DNA from: Bacillus sp. sid0103
GTDB lineage: Bacteria; Bacillota; Bacilli; Bacillales_B; DSM-18226
DNA length: 64,000 nucleotides
Assembly (NCBI RefSeq): GCF_019219025.1
Contig: NZ_JAHUWN010000005.1
Span: 62,001-126,000, forward strand
Direction: 5' to 3'
The notes beneath the pieces were generated by a model. That model saw nothing but the letters and a program-made list of their open reading frames with translations, was not told the origin of the DNA and did no database searches. Shown piece by piece: positions 8,686-16,161 of this stretch (positions are counted from its first letter, which is position 1; each line of letters begins with the position of its first letter). Position numbers and translations under genes: made by a program.

Positions 8686-8984
8686 AAATAATCCCCCCGT
8701 ACCTATACATCCAATTATCGACGTTCTTCGACTTAAACCATTTGGTTTTACATCCTTAAACAATCATCTTATTAGATTTTACTACTATTCTACTAAAAGT
8801 ATAGTGTGAACTTTGTCACATTTTGTATCTGTGTGAAATTTTTATATTTATCACTTTTAATAGCAGCGAATCATTTTATAATAAATGTTTGCAATACTCA
8901 ATATGATTTTGTTATTTCAGAGAAATTTATGGTTATGAATAGAGTTAATAGGCCATTTCTCATGCGATATCAGATCTTTTATAA

Positions 8985-9206
8985 GAAAAAGGTAGTGTTT
9001 TTGTTTGTTTTACAGAAGATCCATACTCTATCAATAGCGGATTTACAATTCTCCAATATTTTTTAGATAAATTAATAGGAGATGAATTGGAAGAAGGGAA
9101 TTACTTCAACTTCGGTGACTTTAAGGTAGGTCCTGCAAATAAGCGGGCAACAGTGGAAATCCAGGATGAAAACGGAAAAACCATTTCACTTATACTTTCC
9201 AAATAG
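8985..9206 (+). pseudogene. 5'-truncated gene remnant, family unknown
   Basis: A clearly coding-like frame of 73 codons ends at TAG 9206 but has no start codon with an SD and is preceded in frame by TAA (8982). It encodes a compact acidic segment (FTEDPYSINSGFTILQYF ... GDFKVGPANKRATVEIQDE ... ISLILSK) that reads like the C terminus of a real protein. I do not recognise the family. The rest of the 8686-9254 gap holds only AT-rich DNA. Confidence 0.5.
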
Positions 9207-9254
9207 AAGATTAATTTAATAAAAGGGGGCAGTCTAAGGCTACAGGGTTCCGAT

Positions 9255-9362
9255 ATGGGGCGCAAAAAGGTAAATCACATTATATTTAAGGCATTAATTA
9301 ACATAGGAATTTACGCCCTAATTTTTATTATTGTTACAACGATTTTTCTATTTCTGTTATGA
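9255..9362 (+). CDS. Small single-pass membrane peptide, hypothetical
   Basis: A 35-codon frame (MGRKKVNHIIFKALINIG, then a hydrophobic stretch ending FLFLL) would give a small protein with a basic N terminus and one membrane helix. The nearest SD-like sequence (aaaggggg) is about 25 nt upstream, which is too far, so translation is doubtful. Its stop codon TGA is formed by the first bases of the 52-bp repeat array. Confidence 0.35.
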   Translation: MGRKKVNHIIFKALINIGIYALIFIIVTTIFLFLL

Positions 9363-9982
9363 AGGACAAAACCAATTAAGATTTCTGAAGAACTGTCCTT
9401 CATTACACTGATGAAGGACAAAACCAATTAAAAATTCTGAAGAACTGTCCTTCATAGCATCAATGAAGGACAAAACCAATTAAGATTTATGAAGAACTGT
9501 CCTTCATAACACTAATGAAGGACAAAACCAAATAAGATTTATGAAGAACTGTCCTTCATAACACCAATGAAGGACAAAACCAAATAAGATTTCTGAAGAA
9601 CTGTCCTTCATAACACCAATGAAGGACAAAACCAAATAAGATTTTTGAAGAACTGTCCTTCATAACACTGATGAAGGACAAAACCAATTAAGATTTATGA
9701 AGAACTGTCCTTCATAGCATCAATGAAGGACAAAACCAATTAAGATTTTTGGAGAACTGTCCTTCATAACACCAATGAAGGACAAAACCAATTAAGATTT
9801 TTGGAGAACTGTCCTTCATTACACTGATGAAGGACAAAACCAATTAAGATTTATGAAGAACTGTCCTTCATAACACCAATGAAGGACAAAACCAAATAAG
9901 ATTTATGAAGAACTGTCCTTCATTACACCAATGAAGGACAAAACCGATTAAGATCCCTGAAGAACTGTCCTTCATAACAATG
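9359..9982. repeat. Tandem array of twelve 52-bp palindromic repeats
   Basis: Twelve units start at 9359, 9411, 9463 and so on to 9931, all exactly 52 bp. Each begins with ATGAAGGACA and has its reverse complement TGTCCTTCAT at unit positions 36-45, then a 7-nt spacer of a few types (tacactg, agcatca, aacacca and similar). The array can fold as within-unit hairpins (25-nt loop) or between-unit hairpins (7-nt loop). All frames have stops, so it is non-coding. Confidence 0.95.
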
Positions 9983-10145
9983 ATACATTCTTCGCCTTCT
10001 CATAGGTGGGTTTTCGGAATTATTTAAGTTAACATTAAAATATTGAGCAACAGCACTTGGTGAGATTAATCATAGGCCCAAAAAGCTTGCTGTTGTCGGA
10101 ATGCGGGTCTGATTTGGACAACTAATCCAGGCCCCATTCAGACAA

Positions 10146-10183
10146 GAAAAACCCGTACGCTCAAAGGCACCGTACGGATTTTT
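10146..10183 (-). terminator. Terminator of the LysM-3D gene
   Basis: The stem ccgtacg/cgtacgg (10153-10159 with 10171-10177) is flanked by A-run and T-run on both sides, so it can work in both directions. The stretch 9983-10145 before it holds no recognisable gene. Confidence 0.75.
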
Positions 10184-10221
10184 ACGTTAAGTGAAATTAT
10201 TATCCCTAGTATTGGGGCATC

Positions 10222-11004
10222 TTAATTTAAAATGGTTACCTTTAATTGCTTCACACCAAAGTTAACGGCATCTTGCTCCTCAGGAATAAAGACATCAATT
10301 CGATTTCCTTTAATAGCTCCACCAGTATCTCCGGCGGTTGCTTCACCATAGCCTTCTACATAAACTTTACTGCCAAGCGGTATAACATTTGGGTCAACTG
10401 CGATGACTTTTGCATTTGGATTTGCTTTAAGGTTAATTCCAGTAGCAGTAGTACCAGAACATCCCTCGCAAGATGCCGTATAAGCTGTAGCCTTCACAGT
10501 AATTTCCCTTGAACTTGTATTACTAGTTGATGCAGCTTCTACCTTTGGTTCACTTTCCTTTGGTGCCTGCGCTACAGGCTTTGCAGATGCTGCTTGTGCA
10601 GCCTGCTTGATTGGTTTGTCTGTTACAACCTTAGTAGTAGTAGTATTTAAACCTTCATAGATTAATAGATTTAATCCAGGATGGATAAGATCGGTAGTTA
10701 GTTTGTTCCATTCTTTAAGTTGCGAAACAGTTACATGATAATCCATGGAAATGTTCCATAGTGTGTCACCTTTTTTAACAGTATAATGTTTTTCCGGTGC
10801 AATCGTTAGTACATCACCCGGGTGAATAAGGTCCGTAGTAAGATGATTCAATTTTTGAATATTTTCTAAAGAAGTATTATTTGCACGTGATAGATCCCAA
10901 AGGGTATCACCTTTTTGTACAGTAATAGTTGCAGCTTGTACATTAGCACTTACAGTTACTGAGAGTACAGCAACTGCTAAAATTGATAGAATTCTTTTAA
11001 GCAT
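10222..11004 (-). CDS. Secreted LysM-LysM-3D domain protein (YocH-like wall hydrolase)
   Basis: Secreted protein of 260 aa with a signal peptide (cleavage after SANVQA), two LysM peptidoglycan-binding repeats (ITVQKGDTLWDL and YTVKKGDTLWNI), a Q/A/K/P linker, and a C-terminal 3D domain with its three aspartates (VDPN, AGDTGGAIKG, RIDVF). Proteins of this architecture, such as B. subtilis YocH, act as wall lytic or remodelling enzymes. The open frame begins at an ATG that contains the ggaggg SD; the start used is ATG 11004, 7 nt after it. A paralogue without functional LysM lies at 11930, with a related upstream region. Confidence 0.88.
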   Translation of the reverse strand: MLKRILSILAVAVLSVTVSANVQAATITVQKGDTLWDLSRANNTSLENIQKLNHLTTDLIHPGDVLTIAPEKHYTVKKGDTLWNISMDYHVTVSQLKEWNKLTTDLIHPGLNLLIYEGLNTTTTKVVTDKPIKQAAQAASAKPVAQAPKESEPKVEAASTSNTSSREITVKATAYTASCEGCSGTTATGINLKANPNAKVIAVDPNVIPLGSKVYVEGYGEATAGDTGGAIKGNRIDVFIPEEQDAVNFGVKQLKVTILN

Positions 11005-11082
11005 TCTTTTACCCTCCATGTTCTTTGGTTGCTAAGTTTTCTAAATAGTAACATAGAATTTTCTGAAACAAAGAACAGGGAG

Positions 11083-11099
11083 ATGTTAAATCGTTTACA
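11083..11099 (-). promoter_or_regulatory. Conserved box upstream of the LysM-3D gene
   Basis: TGTAAA-N5-TAACAT on the minus strand. The same arrangement, in a wider stretch of similar sequence, precedes the paralogue at 11930. It partly resembles the WalR box (TGTWAH-N5-TGTWAH), whose known targets include yocH, but the second half does not match. Confidence 0.4.
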
Positions 11100-11128
11100 T
11101 CCGTGGCATTTATATTGCAATAATATTT

Positions 11129-11734
11129 CTACAATTCTTTTGACTTTCGTTTTTGGGGCAGGATCAGTCTTTCCGTTTTTTCGAAAATAGCTAACAAATT
11201 ATCTATAAAACGTAACGTAGGTACGACTCGGTAAACGATTAGGGCAGAAGAAATACTAATAGCGGCTCCCACAATCACATCTCCTGGATAGTGTACACCA
11301 ACCCAAATCCGAGACAGACCAACAAGGCATGCTAATAAAATCCATAAAATACCTATTTTTCTTTTAAAAAGAAAGAAAACCATACAAAATGAGAAGAACA
11401 ACATGGTGTGATCACTTGGAAAAGAATTATCCACTTCATGTCCGATGAGTTTATTCACGTGAGTCAGTTCAGAGAATGGCTGATTATTCGAATGGATGAG
11501 TCCGGCCATTTCTCCCATGATTTCCGCCACTAAAAAGGTAATCAATCCGCAAATAATCATCATTCTATTGGTTTTACGTCTTGTAAACCAAAAGATCAGG
11601 ATACTTAAGGCTAAAAACAGCACCATATATTCAGCAATGAAAATCATTGCTGGGTTTAAATAAGTGAAATCCTTACCACTATCATTAATGATTCTAAACA
11701 ATTCAATATTAAGTTCCGATATCCTCATCATCAT
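11129..11734 (-). CDS. bcrC: PAP2-type undecaprenyl-diphosphatase, BcrC-like
   Basis: Integral membrane phosphatase of 201 aa. The PAP2 signature is present as NSFPSDHTMLFF and SRIWVGVHYPGD; the histidines of these blocks are the phosphotransfer residues. The pattern with PSDH and WVG-HYP is that of BcrC/YwoA, which recycles undecaprenyl pyrophosphate for wall synthesis and confers bacitracin tolerance. Three successive ATG codons follow the aaggggg SD, so the exact start is uncertain by a few codons. It sits between two wall-hydrolase genes. Confidence 0.8.
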   Translation of the reverse strand: MMMRISELNIELFRIINDSGKDFTYLNPAMIFIAEYMVLFLALSILIFWFTRRKTNRMMIICGLITFLVAEIMGEMAGLIHSNNQPFSELTHVNKLIGHEVDNSFPSDHTMLFFSFCMVFFLFKRKIGILWILLACLVGLSRIWVGVHYPGDVIVGAAISISSALIVYRVVPTLRFIDNLLAIFEKTERLILPQKRKSKEL

Positions 11735-11850
11735 TTTCCCCCTTATCCTTTTCTGAAGAAAATTATAATAAATTGGTCAAAAGTGGAAAATTTGTTTTTC
11801 TTACATCCGCCTTACACTTTTGTAAGTTATACTAGCCAATTAAAGCGCAA

Positions 11851-11897
11851 CAAAAAACACTGCATCCACTTTATAAATAAAGGGAGTTGCAGTGTTT
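11851..11897 (-). terminator. Terminator of the 3D-domain paralogue
   Basis: The arms aaacactgca (11855-11864) and tgcagtgttt (11888-11897) pair; on the minus strand the stem is followed by a T-rich tail. Confidence 0.75.
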
Positions 11898-11929
11898 AGT
11901 CTGAATATAGTGATACATGTTTCTCCATC

Positions 11930-12514
11930 TTAGTTTAAGATGGTAACCTTTAATTTTTTCACACCAAAATCGATAGCATCCTGTTTAGATGGAATAAAGA
12001 TATCAATTCGATTTCCTTTAATCGCTCCGCCTGTATCGGCAGCAATCGCTTCACCAAAACCTTCTACATAAACCTTACTTCCAAGCGGGATCACCGATGG
12101 GTCAACAGCGATTACCTTTTTATTGGGATTATCTTTGATATTAATCCCCGTTTTAGTAATACCTGAACACCCTTCACAGGAAGCTGTATAGGCGGTGGCT
12201 TTCACGGTAATTTCCTTGACGCTTGTACTTGTACTGCTTGCTAATTTCATCACGGGTGCACTTTTCTTTTTTGCTTCTGCAATAACGGGCTTTGCAGACA
12301 CCGGAAATGGTTCAGTAACTGCAGGAGCCGCTGGATTCACAGGATTGTCTGTTTTAAGTGTATTCGATTCCTTTTGGATATTTTCTAGAGTTTGATTATA
12401 TTGATCCCAACGGGTATTGTCTTGTTTTTCAGTAATAGTAGCAGCTTGTACATTCGCACTAACAGTTCCTGAGAGTATAGCAACTGCTATGAATGTTTTA
12501 AGTTTTTTTAGCAT
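11930..12514 (-). CDS. Secreted 3D domain protein with degenerate LysM
   Basis: Paralogue of the protein at 10222 (194 aa). The signal peptide and the 3D domain (VDPS, AADTGGAIKG, RIDIFIP) are nearly identical in layout, but only one LysM remains and it is badly worn: ITEKQDNTRWDQ replaces ITVQKGDTLWDL, losing the GDTLW core. The second LysM is absent. It is therefore probably a hydrolase that no longer binds glycan through LysM. The long frame goes to 12565, but the gggaggg SD supports ATG 12514. It probably arose by duplication, since the two upstream regions also match. Confidence 0.8.
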   Translation of the reverse strand: MLKKLKTFIAVAILSGTVSANVQAATITEKQDNTRWDQYNQTLENIQKESNTLKTDNPVNPAAPAVTEPFPVSAKPVIAEAKKKSAPVMKLASSTSTSVKEITVKATAYTASCEGCSGITKTGINIKDNPNKKVIAVDPSVIPLGSKVYVEGFGEAIAADTGGAIKGNRIDIFIPSKQDAIDFGVKKLKVTILN

Positions 12515-12593
12515 TCTTTTTACCCTCCCTGTTGTGTGACTGCTCATTGTTCCATATCGTAACATGGATTTTTCTGAGACAAATAACAGGGAT

Positions 12594-12610
12594 ATGTTAA
12601 ATCTTTTACA
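12594..12610 (-). promoter_or_regulatory. Conserved box upstream of the 3D-domain paralogue
   Basis: TGTAAA-N5-TAACAT on the minus strand, the same element and similar position as at 11083-11099, inside a wider block of near-identical sequence. Confidence 0.4.
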
Positions 12611-12793
12611 TCTATGGCAAGTATATTGCGATAGTATTTCTAAGTTAATTTAATAATCTGAAAAAGCGACTTTGCTCATGCTCATCTAGGTAAAAAGTCT
12701 AGTCGTGTCAACTGCTGAGCTCCATTTCGTTTTATTACAATTATGTTACAGAAAATCAAATAAAACATGTATTTACGATAGTAAGTGGAAATA

Positions 12794-12822
12794 TTTACCC
12801 ATTACTAACTAGTTGCTATAAT
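12794..12822 (+). promoter_or_regulatory. Promoter of the lipase-like gene
   Basis: TTTACC (12794-12799), 17-bp spacer and a perfect TATAAT (12817-12822), 35 bp before the start codon. Nothing else is recognised in the 12515-12856 gap apart from the paralogue box. Confidence 0.5.
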
Positions 12823-12856
12823 TTAACTGTTTATTTCATATTTAGGGGGAGAGTAT

Positions 12857-13795
12857 GTGAAATTCAGGAAGATAGCAAATATTTTTGTCTTACTAGTTTT
12901 GGTGATTAGTAGTTTGTTAATTTCAAATAATAATAGAGCCGAAGCTTCAGTATCTACATATGACTTAATGAAGAAATTTTCTAGTTTAGCTTATTTAGAT
13001 GCTCGTTTAGAAGGTACGAAATTAAAAAAGGGAGTTCCAGCGGGTTGGGTATTTGTAGAACAAGTAGATGATAATTATAATCCATTACATCCTGCCTTTA
13101 AGCCATGGGGGGCGATTTCATCAAGCTTCCAAGCGACTGTTTTTGTCAATAATAAGGAAAAAAAGCTGGTGGTTGCCTTTAGAGGTTCTCAAACAGATTT
13201 AAAAGATCTTGCCTGGAAAGATTGGCAGAATAATTTTAGAGCGGTGACGAGTGACGATAATGTTCAGGCCAAGAATGGTCACCTATATTTAAACTATCTA
13301 TACAACATGAAAAATAAAAAATATAAAAATTACAAGTGGTATTTCACTGGGCACTCATTAGGCGGCTGGTTATCCCAGAAACTTTATTTTGATGCAAAAA
13401 CCGGTAAAGTATACAACAATGATAAAAAGAAATATAAGTATTATGGGAAAATTACAAAGAAAGATATCACAGCGATTGTAACATTTAATTCGTTACCATT
13501 AACGAAATATAATGTTAGTAAGTCAACGTGGGATACCATGAAAAAAGATACCAAAGTGACCAATTACGTAGTAAAAAATGAAGTACTGAATGAGTTAACG
13601 CTAATAAAGCCAAAGGATTTTAAGTACAGCGGAAAAGTAGTGTATAAAGATAAGAAAATTAGAAATTTATATGAAATGGGCTATAGCCGCCGTCAATTAC
13701 AAGCTATGAAACCAAGTGAAACACTAAAATTTTTCTATACAAATCGCAAAAAAATTTCCTCCATTTTTAACGGTCATAAACTTTCAAATTTTTAA
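12857..13795 (+). CDS. Secreted lipase-like alpha/beta hydrolase
   Basis: Predicted secreted protein of 312 aa with a signal peptide (hydrophobic residues 8-23, ending NNRAEA). The YFTGHSLGGWLSQ segment near residue 170 is the GHSLG nucleophile elbow of class-3 lipases, and LVVAFRGSQ near residue 105 is the usual oxyanion-side strand. The rest is lysine- and tyrosine-rich. The start is GTG (a nearby ATG is out of frame), preceded by the SD aggggga. It is transcribed alone and ended by a terminator. Substrate unknown. Confidence 0.75.
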   Translation: MKFRKIANIFVLLVLVISSLLISNNNRAEASVSTYDLMKKFSSLAYLDARLEGTKLKKGVPAGWVFVEQVDDNYNPLHPAFKPWGAISSSFQATVFVNNKEKKLVVAFRGSQTDLKDLAWKDWQNNFRAVTSDDNVQAKNGHLYLNYLYNMKNKKYKNYKWYFTGHSLGGWLSQKLYFDAKTGKVYNNDKKKYKYYGKITKKDITAIVTFNSLPLTKYNVSKSTWDTMKKDTKVTNYVVKNEVLNELTLIKPKDFKYSGKVVYKDKKIRNLYEMGYSRRQLQAMKPSETLKFFYTNRKKISSIFNGHKLSNF

Positions 13796-13810
13796 CATAG
13801 TATATCATGA

Positions 13811-13848
13811 AGCTGACTCAATAGTTGTTAAGAGTCGGCTTTTTATTT
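13811..13848 (+). terminator. Terminator of the lipase-like gene
   Basis: agctgactc (13811-13819) pairs, with one wobble, with gagtcggct (13832-13840), followed by a T-run. Confidence 0.8.
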
Positions 13849-13982
13849 TGTATAGGGGCTGGAATGGAGAAATGGTAATAATTAATATAAAATTTTGTTC
13901 AAACGTAACTTAACATTTGTTCATGGGCTATGCTATATTTATGGAGTTAAAAAACGTTTTTTTTATTGAAGGAGGGGATGTT

Positions 13983-14015
13983 GTGAAAAAGTACTTTTCA
14001 CAACTATCTATATGA
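13983..14015 (+). CDS. Possible 10-codon leader peptide before the AmiS/UreI gene
   Basis: A strong SD (aaggagggg) is followed by GTG and the short frame encoding VKKYFSQLSI, whose TGA overlaps the ATG of the next gene (ATGA). The main gene has no SD of its own, so its translation may depend on this short frame. The start region also forms a hairpin (tgtgaaaa with ttttcaca). Confidence 0.45.
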   Translation: MKKYFSQLSI

Positions 14016-14641
14016 GTTTTGTTGGGTTATTTTTATCGGGAGCAGTATTATTTCTTAACAGTCTTATGCTGTTAGGAAAGGCTGAAGCAAAAAGTGTTGG
14101 GTTCTTTAATATATTTATCGGTATTATTCAAATCATCATCCCATCATACCTAATGGTTGCAGCAGGTCAAAATAATTGGGATCTTTATAATGTTGCAGCG
14201 ATATTTTTATTTGGCTTGACGTATCTATATGTTGGTGTCACCTTATTGAAAGGACTTGATGGCAGCGGTCTTGGTTGGTTTAGCTTATGGGTCGCGATTA
14301 TTGCAGTCGTTTATACAATTACCTCCATTATTCATTTCCATGATATCGTCAATGCATTAACATGGGGAATGTGGGCCTACCTTTGGTTTCTATTCTTTTT
14401 ATCAAATAGCCTTAAAAAGAAAATTGATACTTACATTGGTCTAGTTGCATTCGTACAGTCCTGGGTAACCCTAACCATTCCAGCTTTACTTTATTTTTTA
14501 GGGGTCTCAAATACGCCAATCGTTTTGAAAGTCTGGACCTTCGTTTTGATGCTCGCGATTGTCTATTTTGTAGTAAGTCTTTTCAAAATGAAAATTTCCT
14601 TTAAAAAAGAAAACAGCGGTCAGGAAATACAAGTGATATAG
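14012..14641 (+). CDS. AmiS/UreI family urea/amide channel
   Basis: Membrane protein of 209 aa with six to seven hydrophobic segments. The N-terminal pattern (GLFLSGAVLFLNSLMLLGKAEAKSVG cut short here) and the FLFGLTYLYVG block near residue 70 match the AmiS/UreI family, which includes proton-gated urea channels and short-chain amide transporters. No urease or amidase gene is in the window. The start ATG fits the family N terminus but lacks its own SD and overlaps the stop of a 10-codon frame, which suggests translational coupling. Confidence 0.82.
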   Translation: MSFVGLFLSGAVLFLNSLMLLGKAEAKSVGFFNIFIGIIQIIIPSYLMVAAGQNNWDLYNVAAIFLFGLTYLYVGVTLLKGLDGSGLGWFSLWVAIIAVVYTITSIIHFHDIVNALTWGMWAYLWFLFFLSNSLKKKIDTYIGLVAFVQSWVTLTIPALLYFLGVSNTPIVLKVWTFVLMLAIVYFVVSLFKMKISFKKENSGQEIQVI

Positions 14642-14642
14642 G

Positions 14643-14687
14643 AAAAAAAGAGTATGGAATCATAACGATTCCATACTCTTTTTTTGT
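14643..14687. terminator. Terminator after the AmiS/UreI gene
   Basis: A 13-bp perfect stem (agagtatggaatc with gattccatactct, loop ataac) is bounded by A-run and T-run, so it can serve both strands. Confidence 0.9.
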
Positions 14688-14740
14688 GAATACACAATTT
14701 GTTATGCCTTCTTTTTTTGGAGAGTAGATCAAAATAACAG

Positions 14741-15658
14741 TTACGGAAGAATATTCCCGGCAGCGCGATAAATGCGATACCATTCCTCACGTGTCAAATG
14801 AACGTCACTCGCCTGGCAGCAGTCCTTTAATCGGTCGATATTCATGGTTCCGATCACTGGCTGCATATGGGCTGGATGACGTAAAAGCCAGGCAACCGCA
14901 ATGGTCGTATTGCTGACTGCATATTTAGCGGCAAGTTCATCAATCTGCTGATTCAGCTCTGGGAACTTGTCGCTGCCAAGGAATACCCCTTCAAAGAACC
15001 CGTATTGGAATGGTGACCATGGTTGGATGGTGATATCGTTCAAACGGCAATAATCAAGGATACTGCCATCCCGGTTTATGGCTGAATCATTCTCCATGTT
15101 GACATTCATTCCATTTGAAATCATGTTGGCGTTGGTGATACTTAACTGCAGTTGGTTAGCGACAAGCGGCTGCTTCACAAATTTTTTTAACAACTGGATC
15201 TGCATGGGATTCTGGTTAGAAACACCAAAATGGCGCACTTTTCCTGAACTCTCAAGGATATCAAAGGCTTCTGCAACCTCTTCGGGCTCGACAAGCGCAT
15301 CAGGGCGGTGCAAAAGCAGCACATCGAGATATTCGGTTTTCAATCTCTTCAAAATTCCGTCAACCGATTCTAAAATATGTTCTTTTGAAAAATCAAACAT
15401 TCCCTTACGAATTCCGCATTTAGATTGCAGAATGATTTTTTCACGGACGCTCGAATTCATATGGATGGCATCCGCAAAAATTTCTTCACAGGTGCCGCCG
15501 CCATAAATGTCAGCATGGTCGAAGAAGTTTGCTCCTTCTTCTAATGCCGATTGAACAAAGCGGTCCGCCTCTGTCTTTTCAAGTGAATTAATACGCATAC
15601 AGCCCACTGCTACAACTGGCACATCTAATGAACTGCTTCCAAGTTTAATGGTTCTCAT
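14741..15658 (-). CDS. Aldo/keto reductase
   Basis: A 305-residue NADPH-dependent oxidoreductase of the aldo/keto reductase superfamily (YcsN/YdhF-like subgroup). The catalytic tetrad region is visible: FDHADIYGGG (Asp and Tyr), the lysine in LQSKCGI, and the histidine in LLLHRPD. The HFGVSN segment and the C-terminal PVIGTMNIDRL block complete the fold. The open frame starts at a TTG that overlaps the ggagg SD; ATG 15658 is used. Substrate unknown. Monocistronic. Confidence 0.88.
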   Translation of the reverse strand: MRTIKLGSSSLDVPVVAVGCMRINSLEKTEADRFVQSALEEGANFFDHADIYGGGTCEEIFADAIHMNSSVREKIILQSKCGIRKGMFDFSKEHILESVDGILKRLKTEYLDVLLLHRPDALVEPEEVAEAFDILESSGKVRHFGVSNQNPMQIQLLKKFVKQPLVANQLQLSITNANMISNGMNVNMENDSAINRDGSILDYCRLNDITIQPWSPFQYGFFEGVFLGSDKFPELNQQIDELAAKYAVSNTTIAVAWLLRHPAHMQPVIGTMNIDRLKDCCQASDVHLTREEWYRIYRAAGNILP

Positions 15659-15906
15659 TGATTTAGTGTCCTCCAAGTTTTGAAATGGGATGATTTCATG
15701 AAAGGATAGCAGCTATAAAATTGATCCGATTGAATCCAACCTACTGATCCCTAGCACAAGCACATATACTTTAATAATCCTACCTATTTTCACATACAAT
15801 CAGAATTTTGTAAAATATTAGTCAAACAAGATCATAGTAGTTCATTTTGTTTGTGAGATATAGGTCAAATCTAGTAAGTTAGCTAAAGTTTAAGGGTATT
15901 ATCTAG

Positions 15907-16025
15907 ACTGAAAAGTCGATTTTGAAGTATAACGTCGGTGATGTAATTAAATTACATGAGGCAGAATTTGTTCAACTTTCCGAGGCTTTTTTACTGAAAT
16001 GGACAGAAAATTTGTAGAGGTATAA
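15907..16025 (+). pseudogene. Frameshifted remnant of a small hypothetical protein
   Basis: After an in-frame TAG (15904) the frame reads LKYNVGDVIKLHEAEFVQLSEAFL and then stops early. If one base is added in the T-run near 15990, the reading becomes AFLTEMDRKFVEV with a stop at 16025, which continues the acidic-helical pattern far better. It therefore looks like the tail of a decayed gene with a one-base loss. The 17-bp palindrome at 15941-15957 lies inside it. The rest of the 15659-16161 gap shows only the inverted repeat at 16085. Confidence 0.4.
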
Positions 16026-16084
16026 AAAATAAATCGAGGAACCGGCTTCTTGTCCCAAGCAAATTTATACACCATGCATATTTT

Positions 16085-16120
16085 ATTGATAATCACTATC
16101 CAAGGATAGTTAATCAGTAA
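16085..16120. promoter_or_regulatory. Inverted repeat upstream of the amine oxidase gene
   Basis: A 7-bp perfect inverted repeat (actatcc at 16095-16101, ggatagt at 16104-16110) extends imperfectly outward (attgat with atcagt). It lies 42 bp before the amine oxidase start and may be an operator, possibly for the XRE-cupin regulator encoded just beyond the gene. Confidence 0.35.
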
Positions 16121-16161
16121 TGTAGCATGGTTTTATTTTTGCATAAAGGGGCTGGTTTTTC

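Noticed and set aside
8806..9066. 86-codon open frame on the plus strand
   Set aside because: No SD, biased to F/I/N/Y as in AT-rich non-coding DNA, and it overlaps the better-supported coding remnant in another frame.
9359..9982. CRISPR array
   Set aside because: Regular period, but whole 52-bp units are repeated with only 7-nt semi-conserved spacers; there are no unique spacers and no cas genes.
9983..10145. Remnant of an insertion sequence
   Set aside because: The sequence looks less AT-rich than its surroundings, but no terminal inverted repeats or transposase motif can be recognised.
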